IMG/VR virus record: IMGVR_UViG_3300025652_000365
Location: 1-29,021 of that record
Reading direction: 5' to 3' (one strand)
Length of the DNA: 29,021 nt
From: a virus
The notes beneath the pieces were generated by a model. That model saw only the letters and a list, made by a program, of their open reading frames with translations. It had not been told where the DNA came from and made no database searches. Positions 1-7,830 of the stretch are shown piece by piece; within the stretch, counting starts at the first letter, position 1; each line of letters opens with the position of its first letter. The position numbers and the translations under genes were made by a program.

Positions 1-1
1 A

Positions 2-838
2 GACTATAACGAGGAGATGTATAGCACACTTGGAATTACAACAGGTAACTTTCAATGGGTCAATGGAATTAAAGATTCACAAGTTATATTTTATCCAGAT
101 CCAAAGGGCAGGTTTAAGGTTAGTTGGGTCCCACCTCAGCAGTTGCAAAACAGAGTGATACTTAAAAATGGTATTAAATATCCTGGCAACGAACACATGG
201 GTGCTTTTGGTTGTGATAGTTACGATATATCGGGTACAGTAGATGGTGTTGGCTCGAAAGGAGCTTTACACGGTTTAACTAGGTTTAGTATGGAAGATGC
301 CCCGGCTAACAGTTTCTTTTTAGAATACCTATCAAGACCGCCAACAGCTGAGATGTTCTTTGAGGACGTTCTAATGGCTTTAGTATTTTACGGGATGCCT
401 ATACTCGCGGAAAACAATAAACCTCGTCTTTTGTACTATCTGAGGCGTAGAGGATATAGAGGGTTTAGTATGAATAGACCCGATAAGATATGGAACAAAT
501 TATCTGTTGCAGAAAAAGAAGTTGGTGGAATACCTAACTCTTCAGAAGATATTAAACAAGCTCACGCGGCTGCTATTGAAATGTATATACAAGATCATGT
601 TGGTGTTAAACAAGATGGTAGTCATGGTGATTTATATTTCAATGAACTACTAAATGATTGGGCAAAGTTTGATATAAACAAAAGAACAAAGCATGATGCA
701 TCAATAAGTTCTGGTCTAGCTGTTATGGCTAACAATAGGCACTTATACAGGCCAAATGCTAAGGTTGAAAAGCAACCACTAAATATAAACATTTCTAAGT
801 ATATTAATACTGGAAACAATTCACAAATAATCAAATAA
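2..838 (+). CDS. terL: Terminase large subunit, C-terminal nuclease part (5' end outside window)
   Basis: This is the DNA-packaging motor subunit; the part seen is the RNase H-like nuclease that cuts concatemeric DNA. The frame is open to the left edge, so the ATG at 17 is probably internal and the ATPase domain lies outside the window. The three expected acidic positions of the terminase nuclease are recognisable: GCDSYD (Asp codon at 215), FFEDVLMALVFYG (Glu at 362) followed by a run typical of the family (AENNKPRLLYYLRRRGY), and KHDASISSGLAVMA (Asp at 695). It ends in tandem TAA codons, six bases before the portal start. Its position directly upstream of portal, scaffold and capsid genes supports the call. 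Catalytic roles are known for the family (e.g. T4 gp17); their assignment here is by motif spacing only. Confidence 0.88.
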   Translation, partial: DYNEEMYSTLGITTGNFQWVNGIKDSQVIFYPDPKGRFKVSWVPPQQLQNRVILKNGIKYPGNEHMGAFGCDSYDISGTVDGVGSKGALHGLTRFSMEDAPANSFFLEYLSRPPTAEMFFEDVLMALVFYGMPILAENNKPRLLYYLRRRGYRGFSMNRPDKIWNKLSVAEKEVGGIPNSSEDIKQAHAAAIEMYIQDHVGVKQDGSHGDLYFNELLNDWAKFDINKRTKHDASISSGLAVMANNRHLYRPNAKVEKQPLNINISKYINTGNNSQIIK

Positions 839-843
839 TAAAT

Positions 844-3264
844 ATGGCAGAGTCTGGCATTAAAAGTTATTTCCCGAGTCAAACAGTTAGTGATGCTGAA
901 AAGCTAAGCTATGATTATGGTTTGAAAGTAGGTAAAGCAATAGAGCAAGAGTGGTTTAATAATGATAGAGGTTCTAATAGACATAGAACTAATTATAATG
1001 ATTTTCACAGCTTAAGACTATACGCAAGAGGCGAGCAGTCTATACAAAAATACAAGGATGAGTTATCTATAAATGGTGATTTGTCCTATTTAAACTTAGA
1101 CTGGAAACCAGTGCCTATTATATCTAAGTTTGTTGATATAGTTGTAAATGGTATTGCCGAAAGAACTTACGACGTAAAGGCTTACTCTCAAGATCCGCAT
1201 GGAGTTTCTAAAAGAACTAAGTACATGGAGTCTGTATTAAAAGACATGAGGTTAAAAGAATTTAACGAAGCTGTTAAACGGGAGCTAAACTTAAATGTTA
1301 AAGAGAGTCAAATGGAAGAGCTTCCAGAAAGCAACGAGGAGCTAGAGCTTCACATGCAGTTAACTTATAAGCAATCTATTGAGATAGCAGAAGAGCAAGC
1401 TATTAACACTTTATTAGAAGGTAATAGATACGAGCTTACAAAAAAACAATTTTATTATGACCTTACTGTTTTAGGTATAGGGGCAGTAAAAACATCATTC
1501 AATACTTCAGAGGGTGTTGTCGTAGATTACGTTGATCCAGCTAATTTGGTTTACTCTCATACTGATTCGCCTTATTTTGATGATATATACTATGTTGGTG
1601 AGGTAAAAACTATTCCTGTAAACGAGTTAGCAAAACAATTTCCTCACTTAAGCGAAACCGATCTTGAAGATATAATGAAGAATAAATCTAACAATAGATC
1701 TAACCACAACTCTATACATAACTACAACAAAGAAGACAATAATACTATCCAGGTTTTATATTTTAACTACAAAACCTACATGAACGAGGTTTATAAAACC
1801 AAAGAAACAGCGACGGGTGGTGATAAAATTATACCTAAAGATGATTCATTTAATCCTCCAGAAAACATGGAAGGTGGATTTGGTAAAATGTTAAGGTCTA
1901 TAGAGTGTCTATATGATGGAGCTATGATTTTAGGTACAGAAAAGCTGCTTAGGTGGGAGATGGCTAAAAACATGATGCGTCCTAAAAGTGATTTTACTAA
2001 AGTTAAAATGAATTACGCTATTGTTGCTCCTAGAATGTATAATGGTAAGATTGACTCGTTGGTAAAGCGTATAACTGGTTTTGCTGATATGATTCAGTTG
2101 ACTCACTTAAAACTACAACAGGTAATGTCTAGGATGGTTCCAGATGGAGTTTACTTAGATGCCGATGGTTTAGCTGAAGTTGATTTAGGTAATGGAACTA
2201 ACTACAATCCACAAGAAGCTTTAAATATGTTTTTTCAAACTGGTTCGGTAATTGGTAGATCATTTACCTCTGAAGGTGATATGAATCCAGGTAAAGTACC
2301 AATTCAAGAAATTACATCAGGTTCTGGTGGAAACAAAATGCAAGCTCTTATTGGTAACTATAATTACTACTTGCAAATGATAAGAGATGTGACCGGACTT
2401 AACGAAGCTAGAGACGGTAGTACTCCAGATAAAAATGCTTTAGTTGGGGTTCAAAAGTTGGCAGCAGCAAACTCAAATACAGCAACTAGGCATATATTAC
2501 AGTCTGGACTATTTTTAACAGCTGAGGTGTGCGAGTGTTTATCTTTGAGAATTTCTGATATTATAGAATACTCACCAACAAAAAATGCTTTCATACAAGC
2601 TATTGGTGTTCACAATGCAGCTGTATTAGAAGAGCTTAGTGAGTTGCACTTGTATGATTTTGGTATATTTATTAACCTACAGCCAGATGAAGAGGAAAGA
2701 ATGATGTTGGAAAACAACATTCAAATGGCGTTACAACAACAAATAATTGAATTAGCTGACGCAATTGATATTAGAGAAATAAAAAATATTAAATTAGCTA
2801 ATCAACTGCTTAAAATACGTAGAAAGAAAAAACTAGACAAAGACCAAGCTTTGCAACAACAAAATATGCAAATGCAGAGTCAAATGAACCAACAAGCTGC
2901 TCAAGCAGCGGCTCAATCAGAAGTACAAAAAAACCAAGCCTTAACACAAAGTCAAGCGCAGTTAGAACAAGTTAAAGCTCAATTAGAGTCTCAAAGAATG
3001 ATGCAAGAGGTTCAAATGAAAAAAGAGTTAATGCAGTTAGAGTTTGAAATGAATATGCAACTTAAAGGTATTGAGGTTGATGGTCAAAAAACAAAAGAAA
3101 AACAAAAGGAAGATCGTAAAGACGAGAGGACTAGAATACAAGCCTCTCAACAAAGCGAACTTATAGATCAAAGAAATAGTGGTAAACCACCTAAAAACTT
3201 TGAGTCCGCAGGTAATGATATATTAGGCGGAGGATTTGATTTAGGAGTGTTTGACCCTAGATAA
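844..3264 (+). CDS. Portal protein (about 800 residues, Gln-rich coiled-coil C-terminus)
   Basis: The probable portal forms the dodecameric ring at the capsid vertex through which DNA is packaged and ejected. The body (residues about 1-640) is a mixed alpha/beta protein. It has portal-like stretches such as PVPIISKFVDIVVNGIAER near residue 90, and YLQMIRDVTGLNEARDGSTP near residue 515, a kind of segment common in podovirus portals. From about residue 665 the chain is almost all Gln, Met, Lys and Glu in a predicted coiled coil, which fits the long helical barrel of P22-type portals. At 806 residues it is at the large end for portals, as in P22-like and crAss-like phages. The last 25 residues are Gly/Asp-rich and contain FESAGND, a motif that recurs in the next gene. 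Placement between terminase and scaffold/capsid makes the call firm, although I could not run a profile search. Confidence 0.85.
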   Translation: MAESGIKSYFPSQTVSDAEKLSYDYGLKVGKAIEQEWFNNDRGSNRHRTNYNDFHSLRLYARGEQSIQKYKDELSINGDLSYLNLDWKPVPIISKFVDIVVNGIAERTYDVKAYSQDPHGVSKRTKYMESVLKDMRLKEFNEAVKRELNLNVKESQMEELPESNEELELHMQLTYKQSIEIAEEQAINTLLEGNRYELTKKQFYYDLTVLGIGAVKTSFNTSEGVVVDYVDPANLVYSHTDSPYFDDIYYVGEVKTIPVNELAKQFPHLSETDLEDIMKNKSNNRSNHNSIHNYNKEDNNTIQVLYFNYKTYMNEVYKTKETATGGDKIIPKDDSFNPPENMEGGFGKMLRSIECLYDGAMILGTEKLLRWEMAKNMMRPKSDFTKVKMNYAIVAPRMYNGKIDSLVKRITGFADMIQLTHLKLQQVMSRMVPDGVYLDADGLAEVDLGNGTNYNPQEALNMFFQTGSVIGRSFTSEGDMNPGKVPIQEITSGSGGNKMQALIGNYNYYLQMIRDVTGLNEARDGSTPDKNALVGVQKLAAANSNTATRHILQSGLFLTAEVCECLSLRISDIIEYSPTKNAFIQAIGVHNAAVLEELSELHLYDFGIFINLQPDEEERMMLENNIQMALQQQIIELADAIDIREIKNIKLANQLLKIRRKKKLDKDQALQQQNMQMQSQMNQQAAQAAAQSEVQKNQALTQSQAQLEQVKAQLESQRMMQEVQMKKELMQLEFEMNMQLKGIEVDGQKTKEKQKEDRKDERTRIQASQQSELIDQRNSGKPPKNFESAGNDILGGGFDLGVFDPR

Positions 3265-3274
3265 ATTATTAACT

Positions 3275-3290
3275 ATTATTATATTATATT
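3275..3290 (+). promoter_or_regulatory. AT-only leader with repeated TTATA before the scaffold start
   Basis: The bases just before the ATG at 3291 are only A and T and consist of repeats of TTATA. The 12 bases TTATATTATATT that touch the ATG recur exactly before the gene at 6029. There is no purine-rich Shine-Dalgarno site. An unstructured AT-rich leader fits translation initiation in Bacteroidota; a promoter role is possible but unproven. Confidence 0.4.
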
Positions 3291-4457
3291 ATGGAAGAAG
3301 AAAATGAAAAAGTAGTCGAAGAGACTACACAAGAAACAACTGAACAAGTTGATGAAAGTAAATTTGAATCAGCTGGAGACGATAGTGTTGTTAAGGTAGA
3401 TTTAAGTAAACCACCAGAACCAAAAAAAGATGAAGTTAAAGAAGATAACGCTGACGACAGCGGAGTGGTTGCAGAGTCTGAAGATGCCGAGCCCACACAA
3501 GAACAAGAAGAAGTACAACCGGAAGCTGAAACACAAGAAGCTACAGTATTAGAAGAAATTACTGAAGAAGAAGATGTTGAGGAGCAGGTTGAAGAAGCTA
3601 TAGCAGAAGCTGAAGCTACTGGAAAACCATTACCAGAGAATATCCAAAAGTTAATGGACTTTATGGATGATACTGGTGGAGATTTAAGTGATTATGTTAA
3701 GCTTAATCAAGATTATTCAAAGTTAGACGACCAAAGTCTATTGCGTGAATATTACAAGCAAACAAAACCTCATTTAGATAATGAAGAAATTAACTTCCTT
3801 ATGGAAGATACATTCTCTTACGACGAAGATATGGACGACGATAGAGATATACGTAGAAAGAAATTAGCGCTTAAAGAGCAAGTTGCCAGCGCTAAAAGCC
3901 ACCTAGACGGGCAAAAGTCTAAATACTATGACGATATCAAAGCTGGAAGCAAACTTACGGGTGAGCAACAAAAGGCAATTGATTTCTTTAATAGATATAA
4001 CAAGGAGTCAGAAGCAACTCAAAAAACAGTTAAAAAGAACTCTGATATTTTTACACAGAAAACTGAACAAGTTTTCAACGACAAGTTCAAAGGTTTTGAA
4101 TATAACGTCGGTGACAAGAAATACAGGTTTAATGTAAACAATGCTGAAGAGGTTAAAAACACTCAGAGCGACATAAGTAATTTTACCAAAAAGTTTTTGG
4201 ATAAGAAATCTGCTTTAACAGACGCTAAGGGTTATCATAAATCTTTATACACAGCAATGAACGCTGACGCTGTTGCAAAACACTTTTACGAACAAGGAAA
4301 AGCAGATGCCATGAAAAATAGTATTGCTAATGCTAAAAACGTTGATATGAACCCAAGGCAAAGTCATGGGCAAGTTGAAGTGGGCGGTTTAAAAGTAAAG
4401 GTGTTAGGTAATAATTCTTCTGATTTTAAGTTTAAAATTAAAAACAAAAATAAATAA
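3291..4457 (+). CDS. Probable capsid scaffold protein
   Basis: The protein would guide capsid assembly from inside the procapsid and leave before or during DNA packaging. The first ~110 residues are extremely acidic (long runs of Glu with Val/Thr/Gln) and look disordered. The middle (about 120-340) is charged and helical. The C-terminal tail is short and strongly basic (ends KFKIKNKNK), the polarity seen in scaffold proteins that dock on the shell through a basic C-terminus. It lies directly between portal and major capsid protein, the usual scaffold position. A motif FESAGDD near residue 25 matches the portal C-terminus. There is no protease signature, so it does not look like a fused scaffold-protease. 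The call rests on composition and position, not sequence homology. Confidence 0.7.
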   Translation: MEEENEKVVEETTQETTEQVDESKFESAGDDSVVKVDLSKPPEPKKDEVKEDNADDSGVVAESEDAEPTQEQEEVQPEAETQEATVLEEITEEEDVEEQVEEAIAEAEATGKPLPENIQKLMDFMDDTGGDLSDYVKLNQDYSKLDDQSLLREYYKQTKPHLDNEEINFLMEDTFSYDEDMDDDRDIRRKKLALKEQVASAKSHLDGQKSKYYDDIKAGSKLTGEQQKAIDFFNRYNKESEATQKTVKKNSDIFTQKTEQVFNDKFKGFEYNVGDKKYRFNVNNAEEVKNTQSDISNFTKKFLDKKSALTDAKGYHKSLYTAMNADAVAKHFYEQGKADAMKNSIANAKNVDMNPRQSHGQVEVGGLKVKVLGNNSSDFKFKIKNKNK

Positions 4458-4475
4458 ATTTAAAAAAACAAAATT

Positions 4476-5957
4476 ATGGCAATTACTCCAGGCGCAAGCC
4501 TAAATAGTGTACCTGCTCCAATACAGCAAACACTATCAACTAACTACTTAGACCTTAATGGTTCTGGTGGTTGGGCACAACAATACTTACCAGATCTAAT
4601 GGAAGCGGAAGCTGAAGTTTTCGGACCGAGAACTATATCAGGATTTCTTTCACAAGTTGGAGCTGAAGAATCTATGACTGCTGACCAAGTTATTTGGTCT
4701 GAGCAAGGTAGATTACACCTTTCTTATAAAGGTGATATCGACGCAGAGAACGTTATAACTATTCAATCTGATATTGACGGGAACTTTGGTTCTAGTGCAA
4801 CTTTAGTTGAAGCTGGTATGACAACTCACGGTGTTAGATTAAACGATACAGTTATTGTATCAAACGCTAACGTGACTGTTAAATGTTTAGTTACAGGTGT
4901 TTCAGGTGCTGATATTACTGTAGCTCCTTACGATGGTGTTGCAATTGCAGCGCTTACAACTAACTTAGCTACAACTATGTTAGTTTATGGTTCTGAATAT
5001 GCTAAAGGTACTGGTTACAACGCCGCTGCTGCTACAACTGTAGAGTCAAGAGGTGCTAACGAGCCAGACTTTAAAACATTTTCAAACAAACCAATTATCT
5101 TAAAAGATTACTACGAAGTATCAGGTTCTGATGCGTCTAGAATTGGTTGGGTTGAAACTACTGGAGAAACTGGTCAAACTGGCTACATGTGGTATTTAAA
5201 AGCTGAAGCTGATACAAGAGCTCGTTTTAATGATTACATTGAGATGGCAATGATAGAAGGTGTTAAAGGTTCTAATACTAATGCTGTTGATACTTTCTTA
5301 GGAGGTGTTATTGCTGGTAACGATGAATTAGTTGGTACTGAAGGTTTATTCGCTGCTATTGAGTCAAGAGGTAATTTAACTTCTGGAATCACTGGTATTA
5401 ACGCTGCAACTGATTTAGCTGAATTTGACGCTATATTAGCTGAGTTTGATAAGCAAGGTGCTATTGAAGAAAACATGATGTTTGTAAACAGAGCTACTTC
5501 GTTAGCAATGGATGACATGTTAGCTTCTATGAATTCTTACGGAGCTGGTGGTACTTCTTACGGAGTATTTGATAACTCTGAAGATATGGCTTTAAACTTA
5601 GGTTTCTCTGGTTTCAGAAGAGGTTCTTATGACTTCTACAAGTCTGACTTTAGATACCTAAATGATTTGGCAACAAGAGGTGGTATTAATGCTGCTAACG
5701 CTGCTGCTGCAATTAGAGGGGTTATTATTCCAGCTGGTACTTCAACGGTTTATGACCAACAATTAGGAAAGAATCTTAAGAGACCTTTCTTACACGTTCG
5801 TTATAGAGCTTCTCAAACTGATGATAGAAAAATGAAATCATGGGTTACTGGTTCTGTTGGTGCTGCTACATCTGCTTTAGATGCAATGCAAATCCACATG
5901 TTATCGGAAAGATGTTTAGTTACACAAGGTGCTAACAATTTCATGTTAATGAAGTAA
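4476..5957 (+). CDS. Major capsid protein
   Basis: The likely main shell protein, presumed HK97 fold, has 493 residues, a normal size for podovirus capsid proteins of the crAss-like type. Its N-terminal part (LMEAEAEVFGPRTISGFLSQ, near residue 40) and the stretch ASRIGWVETTGETGQTGYMW near residue 221 look like the conserved arm and core of such proteins. Residues about 85-190 are beta-rich, low in charge and full of Thr/Val/Ala, and look like an inserted surface domain. The C-terminal third contains an arginine-containing loop (LKRPFLHVRYRASQTDDRK). The start touches an AAATT leader, codons are mostly U-ending, and a strong terminator follows. All of this fits a very highly expressed gene. 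Confidence 0.82.
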   Translation: MAITPGASLNSVPAPIQQTLSTNYLDLNGSGGWAQQYLPDLMEAEAEVFGPRTISGFLSQVGAEESMTADQVIWSEQGRLHLSYKGDIDAENVITIQSDIDGNFGSSATLVEAGMTTHGVRLNDTVIVSNANVTVKCLVTGVSGADITVAPYDGVAIAALTTNLATTMLVYGSEYAKGTGYNAAAATTVESRGANEPDFKTFSNKPIILKDYYEVSGSDASRIGWVETTGETGQTGYMWYLKAEADTRARFNDYIEMAMIEGVKGSNTNAVDTFLGGVIAGNDELVGTEGLFAAIESRGNLTSGITGINAATDLAEFDAILAEFDKQGAIEENMMFVNRATSLAMDDMLASMNSYGAGGTSYGVFDNSEDMALNLGFSGFRRGSYDFYKSDFRYLNDLATRGGINAANAAAAIRGVIIPAGTSTVYDQQLGKNLKRPFLHVRYRASQTDDRKMKSWVTGSVGAATSALDAMQIHMLSERCLVTQGANNFMLMK

Positions 5958-5976
5958 GCACGATTTATATTAAAGA

Positions 5977-6009
5977 CCGGGGCTTCGGCCTCGGCCTTTT
6001 ATTTTATTA
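5977..6009 (+). terminator. Intrinsic terminator after the major capsid gene
   Basis: A seven-base-pair stem (CCGGGGC pairing with GCCTCGG, one G-U pair) closes a TTCG tetraloop and is followed by CCTTTTATTTTATT. A C(UUCG)G-capped stem plus a T-rich tail is a textbook rho-independent terminator. It lies about 20 bases after the capsid stop and is the only clear terminator in the window, so it probably lowers read-through from capsid into the neck genes. Confidence 0.85.
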
Positions 6010-6010
6010 A

Positions 6011-6028
6011 TTTATATTATATTATATT
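6011..6028 (+). promoter_or_regulatory. AT-only TTATA-repeat leader before the gene at 6029
   Basis: The 18 bases immediately before the ATG are only A and T. They repeat the TTATATTATATT block found before the scaffold start. Because it follows a terminator, this stretch is also where a promoter for the downstream genes could sit, but no clear Bacteroidota -7 element (TAnnTTTG) is visible. Confidence 0.35.
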
Positions 6029-6874
6029 ATGGCAAAAAAACAAAAAACAGAAAAGGTTGTAGAACCTTTAATAGAAAAAGACTTCGAAGAAGTTATGGTG
6101 GAAACACCGGTGGTTGAAGAACCAAAAGCAAGACAAAGATTAAAACCTACAAACGAGTGGGAGATTAAAGATAGAATGTATTACTTAAAAGGTGGTAAAA
6201 AACCTTTGTCTAGATCAATAAAGGCAGCTGGTATATATTATTTTGACAAAGAAAAAGGTTATGAAAGAGAACTTAAATATTGTCAAAACCAAAAAACACC
6301 ATTTGTTGATGAAATGAAAGGTGACCAAAGATTAGAGCACATTGTATTTAGATCAGGATCCTTGTACGTACCAAAAGAAAAAACAGTTTTACAAAAACTA
6401 TTATCTTTATATCATCCTCATAAAAATAACTTATACGAAGAGTACAAACCAGCAGCTGTTGCGGCTGATGAGATTGAAGTTTTAGACATGCAGGTTGACG
6501 CTTTGGTGGCCGCTAGAAACATTGATATAGATATGGCTGAAGCTATCATGCGTGTAGAGAAAGGATCTGAGGTATCAGAGTTGAGTTCTAAGGAGCTTAA
6601 AAGAGATTTATTAGTATTTGCTCGTAGCAACCCTAAATTATTCTTAGAGTTAGCAGATGACGAAAATGTAATGCTAAGAAATTTTGGTATTAAAGCTGTT
6701 GAGGCTGGTATATTAAGATTGTCTTCTGATCAAAGAAACTTTTTGTGGGGTAGTAACGGGAGAAAGCTAATGGTTATACCATTTGACGAGCACCCATACA
6801 CTGCTTTAGCACATTGGTTTAAAACAGATGAAGGGATGGAGATTTATTCTAATATTGAAAAAAGATTAAATTAA
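6029..6874 (+). CDS. Conserved-looking virion-region protein of unknown function
   Basis: The protein has 281 residues and I cannot assign a function. The first ~45 residues are charged, disordered and rich in Lys/Glu/Pro/Val. A compact region follows (EWEIKDRMYYLKGGKKPLSR near residue 47). The C-terminal half is helical and acidic, with a well-formed segment NPKLFLELADDENVMLRNFG near residue 203 and SSDQRNFLWGSNGRKLMVIP near residue 235. There is no signal peptide, membrane segment or catalytic motif. It sits between capsid and neck genes, so it may be a minor head, decoration or head-completion protein, but that comes from position alone. Translation starts from an AT-only leader right after the capsid terminator. 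Confidence 0.75.
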   Translation: MAKKQKTEKVVEPLIEKDFEEVMVETPVVEEPKARQRLKPTNEWEIKDRMYYLKGGKKPLSRSIKAAGIYYFDKEKGYERELKYCQNQKTPFVDEMKGDQRLEHIVFRSGSLYVPKEKTVLQKLLSLYHPHKNNLYEEYKPAAVAADEIEVLDMQVDALVAARNIDIDMAEAIMRVEKGSEVSELSSKELKRDLLVFARSNPKLFLELADDENVMLRNFGIKAVEAGILRLSSDQRNFLWGSNGRKLMVIPFDEHPYTALAHWFKTDEGMEIYSNIEKRLN

Positions 6875-6880
6875 TCTAAC

Positions 6881-6919
6881 TGTAGATGCGGTCGCTCTAC
6901 GGGGCGATCGTAAACTACA
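6881..6919 (+). promoter_or_regulatory. Intergenic stem-loop without U-tract
   Basis: The outer arms TGTAG/CTACA (5 base pairs) enclose a small internal loop and an inner stem CGGTCGC/GCGATCG (7 base pairs, one G-U) with an 8-base loop. It is followed by AAATTAAATTAT and the start of the gene at 6932, not by a T-run. It is therefore a poor intrinsic terminator, and could be an RNA-processing, stability or partial attenuation element, or simply a 5' structure of the small gene's message. Confidence 0.5.
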
Positions 6920-6931
6920 AAATTAAATTAT
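6920..6931 (+). promoter_or_regulatory. AAATT-repeat leader before the small Cys gene
   Basis: Two direct AAATT copies then AT precede the ATG at 6932, with no Shine-Dalgarno site. The same pentamer lies directly against the start codons at 4476, 7102, 20762 and 21256, so it looks like the usual initiation context of this phage. Confidence 0.4.
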
Positions 6932-7093
6932 ATGGAAAACAAATCAAAAGGACTAGGCGACTCAATAGAGAAAATTACAAAAGCAACGGGAATAAAAAAA
7001 GTTGTTGACACCGTTGCTAAAGCAACCGGTAAAGACTGCGGGTGTGGAAAAAGAAAAGATACTCTTAACAGATTGTTCCCTTATAATAAATAA
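6932..7093 (+). CDS. Small 53-residue Cys-containing virion-region protein
   Basis: A short gene fills the gap between two larger ones. It starts ATGG after an AAATT leader and stops at TAA eight bases before the next ATG. The protein is basic and helical in its first 35 residues (two KKVV/KATG-type half repeats: KITKATGIKK and DTVAKATGK). It ends with KDCGCGKRKDTLNRLFPYNK, where a CxC pair is followed by a conserved-looking LNxLFPY tail. I recall such CGC...LNxxFPY tails in small phage proteins near head genes, but no function is known to me. The two Cys are too few for a zinc finger unless the protein dimerises. Confidence 0.72.
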   Translation: MENKSKGLGDSIEKITKATGIKKVVDTVAKATGKDCGCGKRKDTLNRLFPYNK

Positions 7094-7101
7094 AAGAAAT
7101 T

Positions 7102-7827
7102 ATGGTAAGCGTAGATACAGTATATCAAAAAGTTTTAGCGTTAGCTAATAAAGAACAAAGAGGTTATATAACGCCTCAAGATTTCAATCTATTTGCCAAC
7201 CAAGCACAAATGGAGATATTTGAACAATATTTCTACGACACAAATGTTGCAAGAAAAAGTCCTGGTAACGACACTGTTTATGCAGATGTAGACAACATGT
7301 TAGAGGAAAAAATTCAGATTTTTGAAAGGTCACAAGGTCCCGCACAAATTGCAAATTACGTAGGGGCTGGGGGTGGTGGTATAAACAAACAGTTGCCAAG
7401 CGATGTTTATAGAGTTCATAGGGTTGAAGCATTAGGTAATGTTTTTTGCGAAATATTAAACACTAAAGATTTTAATGACGCTAGAAAAGGCGGTCCACTG
7501 ACGAAGCCTTCTGACAGTAGGCCTATAGTTAACATAAGAGGTAATATAATAAGGTGTGTTGGTTCTAACGACTCTTTTATAACTATATCAGGTTTTATTT
7601 ATTTTAGAATTCCTACAAAAGTTAATTGGACTTATGTTGTTATAAATAAACAAGCAATGTACGACGCCAACCCTTCAACTCAAGACTTTGAATTGCATAG
7701 ATCAGAAGAAAATCAACTTGTAAATAAAATATTGATGTTAGCTGGGTTAGCTAACCAGCAACCAGATATAATGAAAGCTGGTCAAGGCATGGACATGGCA
7801 ACAAAACAACAACAACCTAAAATATAA
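7102..7827 (+). CDS. Probable neck/ring (head-tail connector) protein
   Basis: The protein has 241 residues. Its N-terminus is helical (VYQKVLALANKEQRGYITPQ, then DFNLFANQAQMEIFEQYFYD), a segment I associate with a conserved structural protein of marine Bacteroidota phages placed after the capsid gene. A Gly-rich loop (VGAGGGG near residue 88) follows, then a beta-rich middle (PSDVYRVHRVEALGNVFCEI), then DFELHRSEENQLVNKILMLA near the C-terminus. This adaptor-like pattern of helical ends around a beta centre, and its place just before the large tail gene, fit a protein that binds below the portal. It ends in tandem TAA codons that abut the next ATG in the same frame. Confidence in the gene is high, in the exact role moderate. 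Confidence 0.7.
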   Translation: MVSVDTVYQKVLALANKEQRGYITPQDFNLFANQAQMEIFEQYFYDTNVARKSPGNDTVYADVDNMLEEKIQIFERSQGPAQIANYVGAGGGGINKQLPSDVYRVHRVEALGNVFCEILNTKDFNDARKGGPLTKPSDSRPIVNIRGNIIRCVGSNDSFITISGFIYFRIPTKVNWTYVVINKQAMYDANPSTQDFELHRSEENQLVNKILMLAGLANQQPDIMKAGQGMDMATKQQQPKI

Positions 7828-7830
7828 TAA

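Noticed and set aside
11-16. GAGGAG just before the ATG at 17, looking like a Shine-Dalgarno site
   Set aside because: It encodes Glu-Glu in the open terminase frame that runs to the window edge, and no other gene here uses such a site.
622-882. Open frames on the minus strand (also at 1791, 3284, 5234, 6418, 7184, 11496, 12438, 16464, 20231, 23325, 26389 and others)
   Set aside because: All lie opposite well-supported + strand genes, have no plausible starts or recognisable protein sequence, and their composition mirrors the sense gene.
3928-4137. Alternative + frame inside the scaffold gene (similar cases at 16499-16690 and 18083-18277)
   Set aside because: They are out-of-frame shadows with no leader of the usual type and low-complexity translations.
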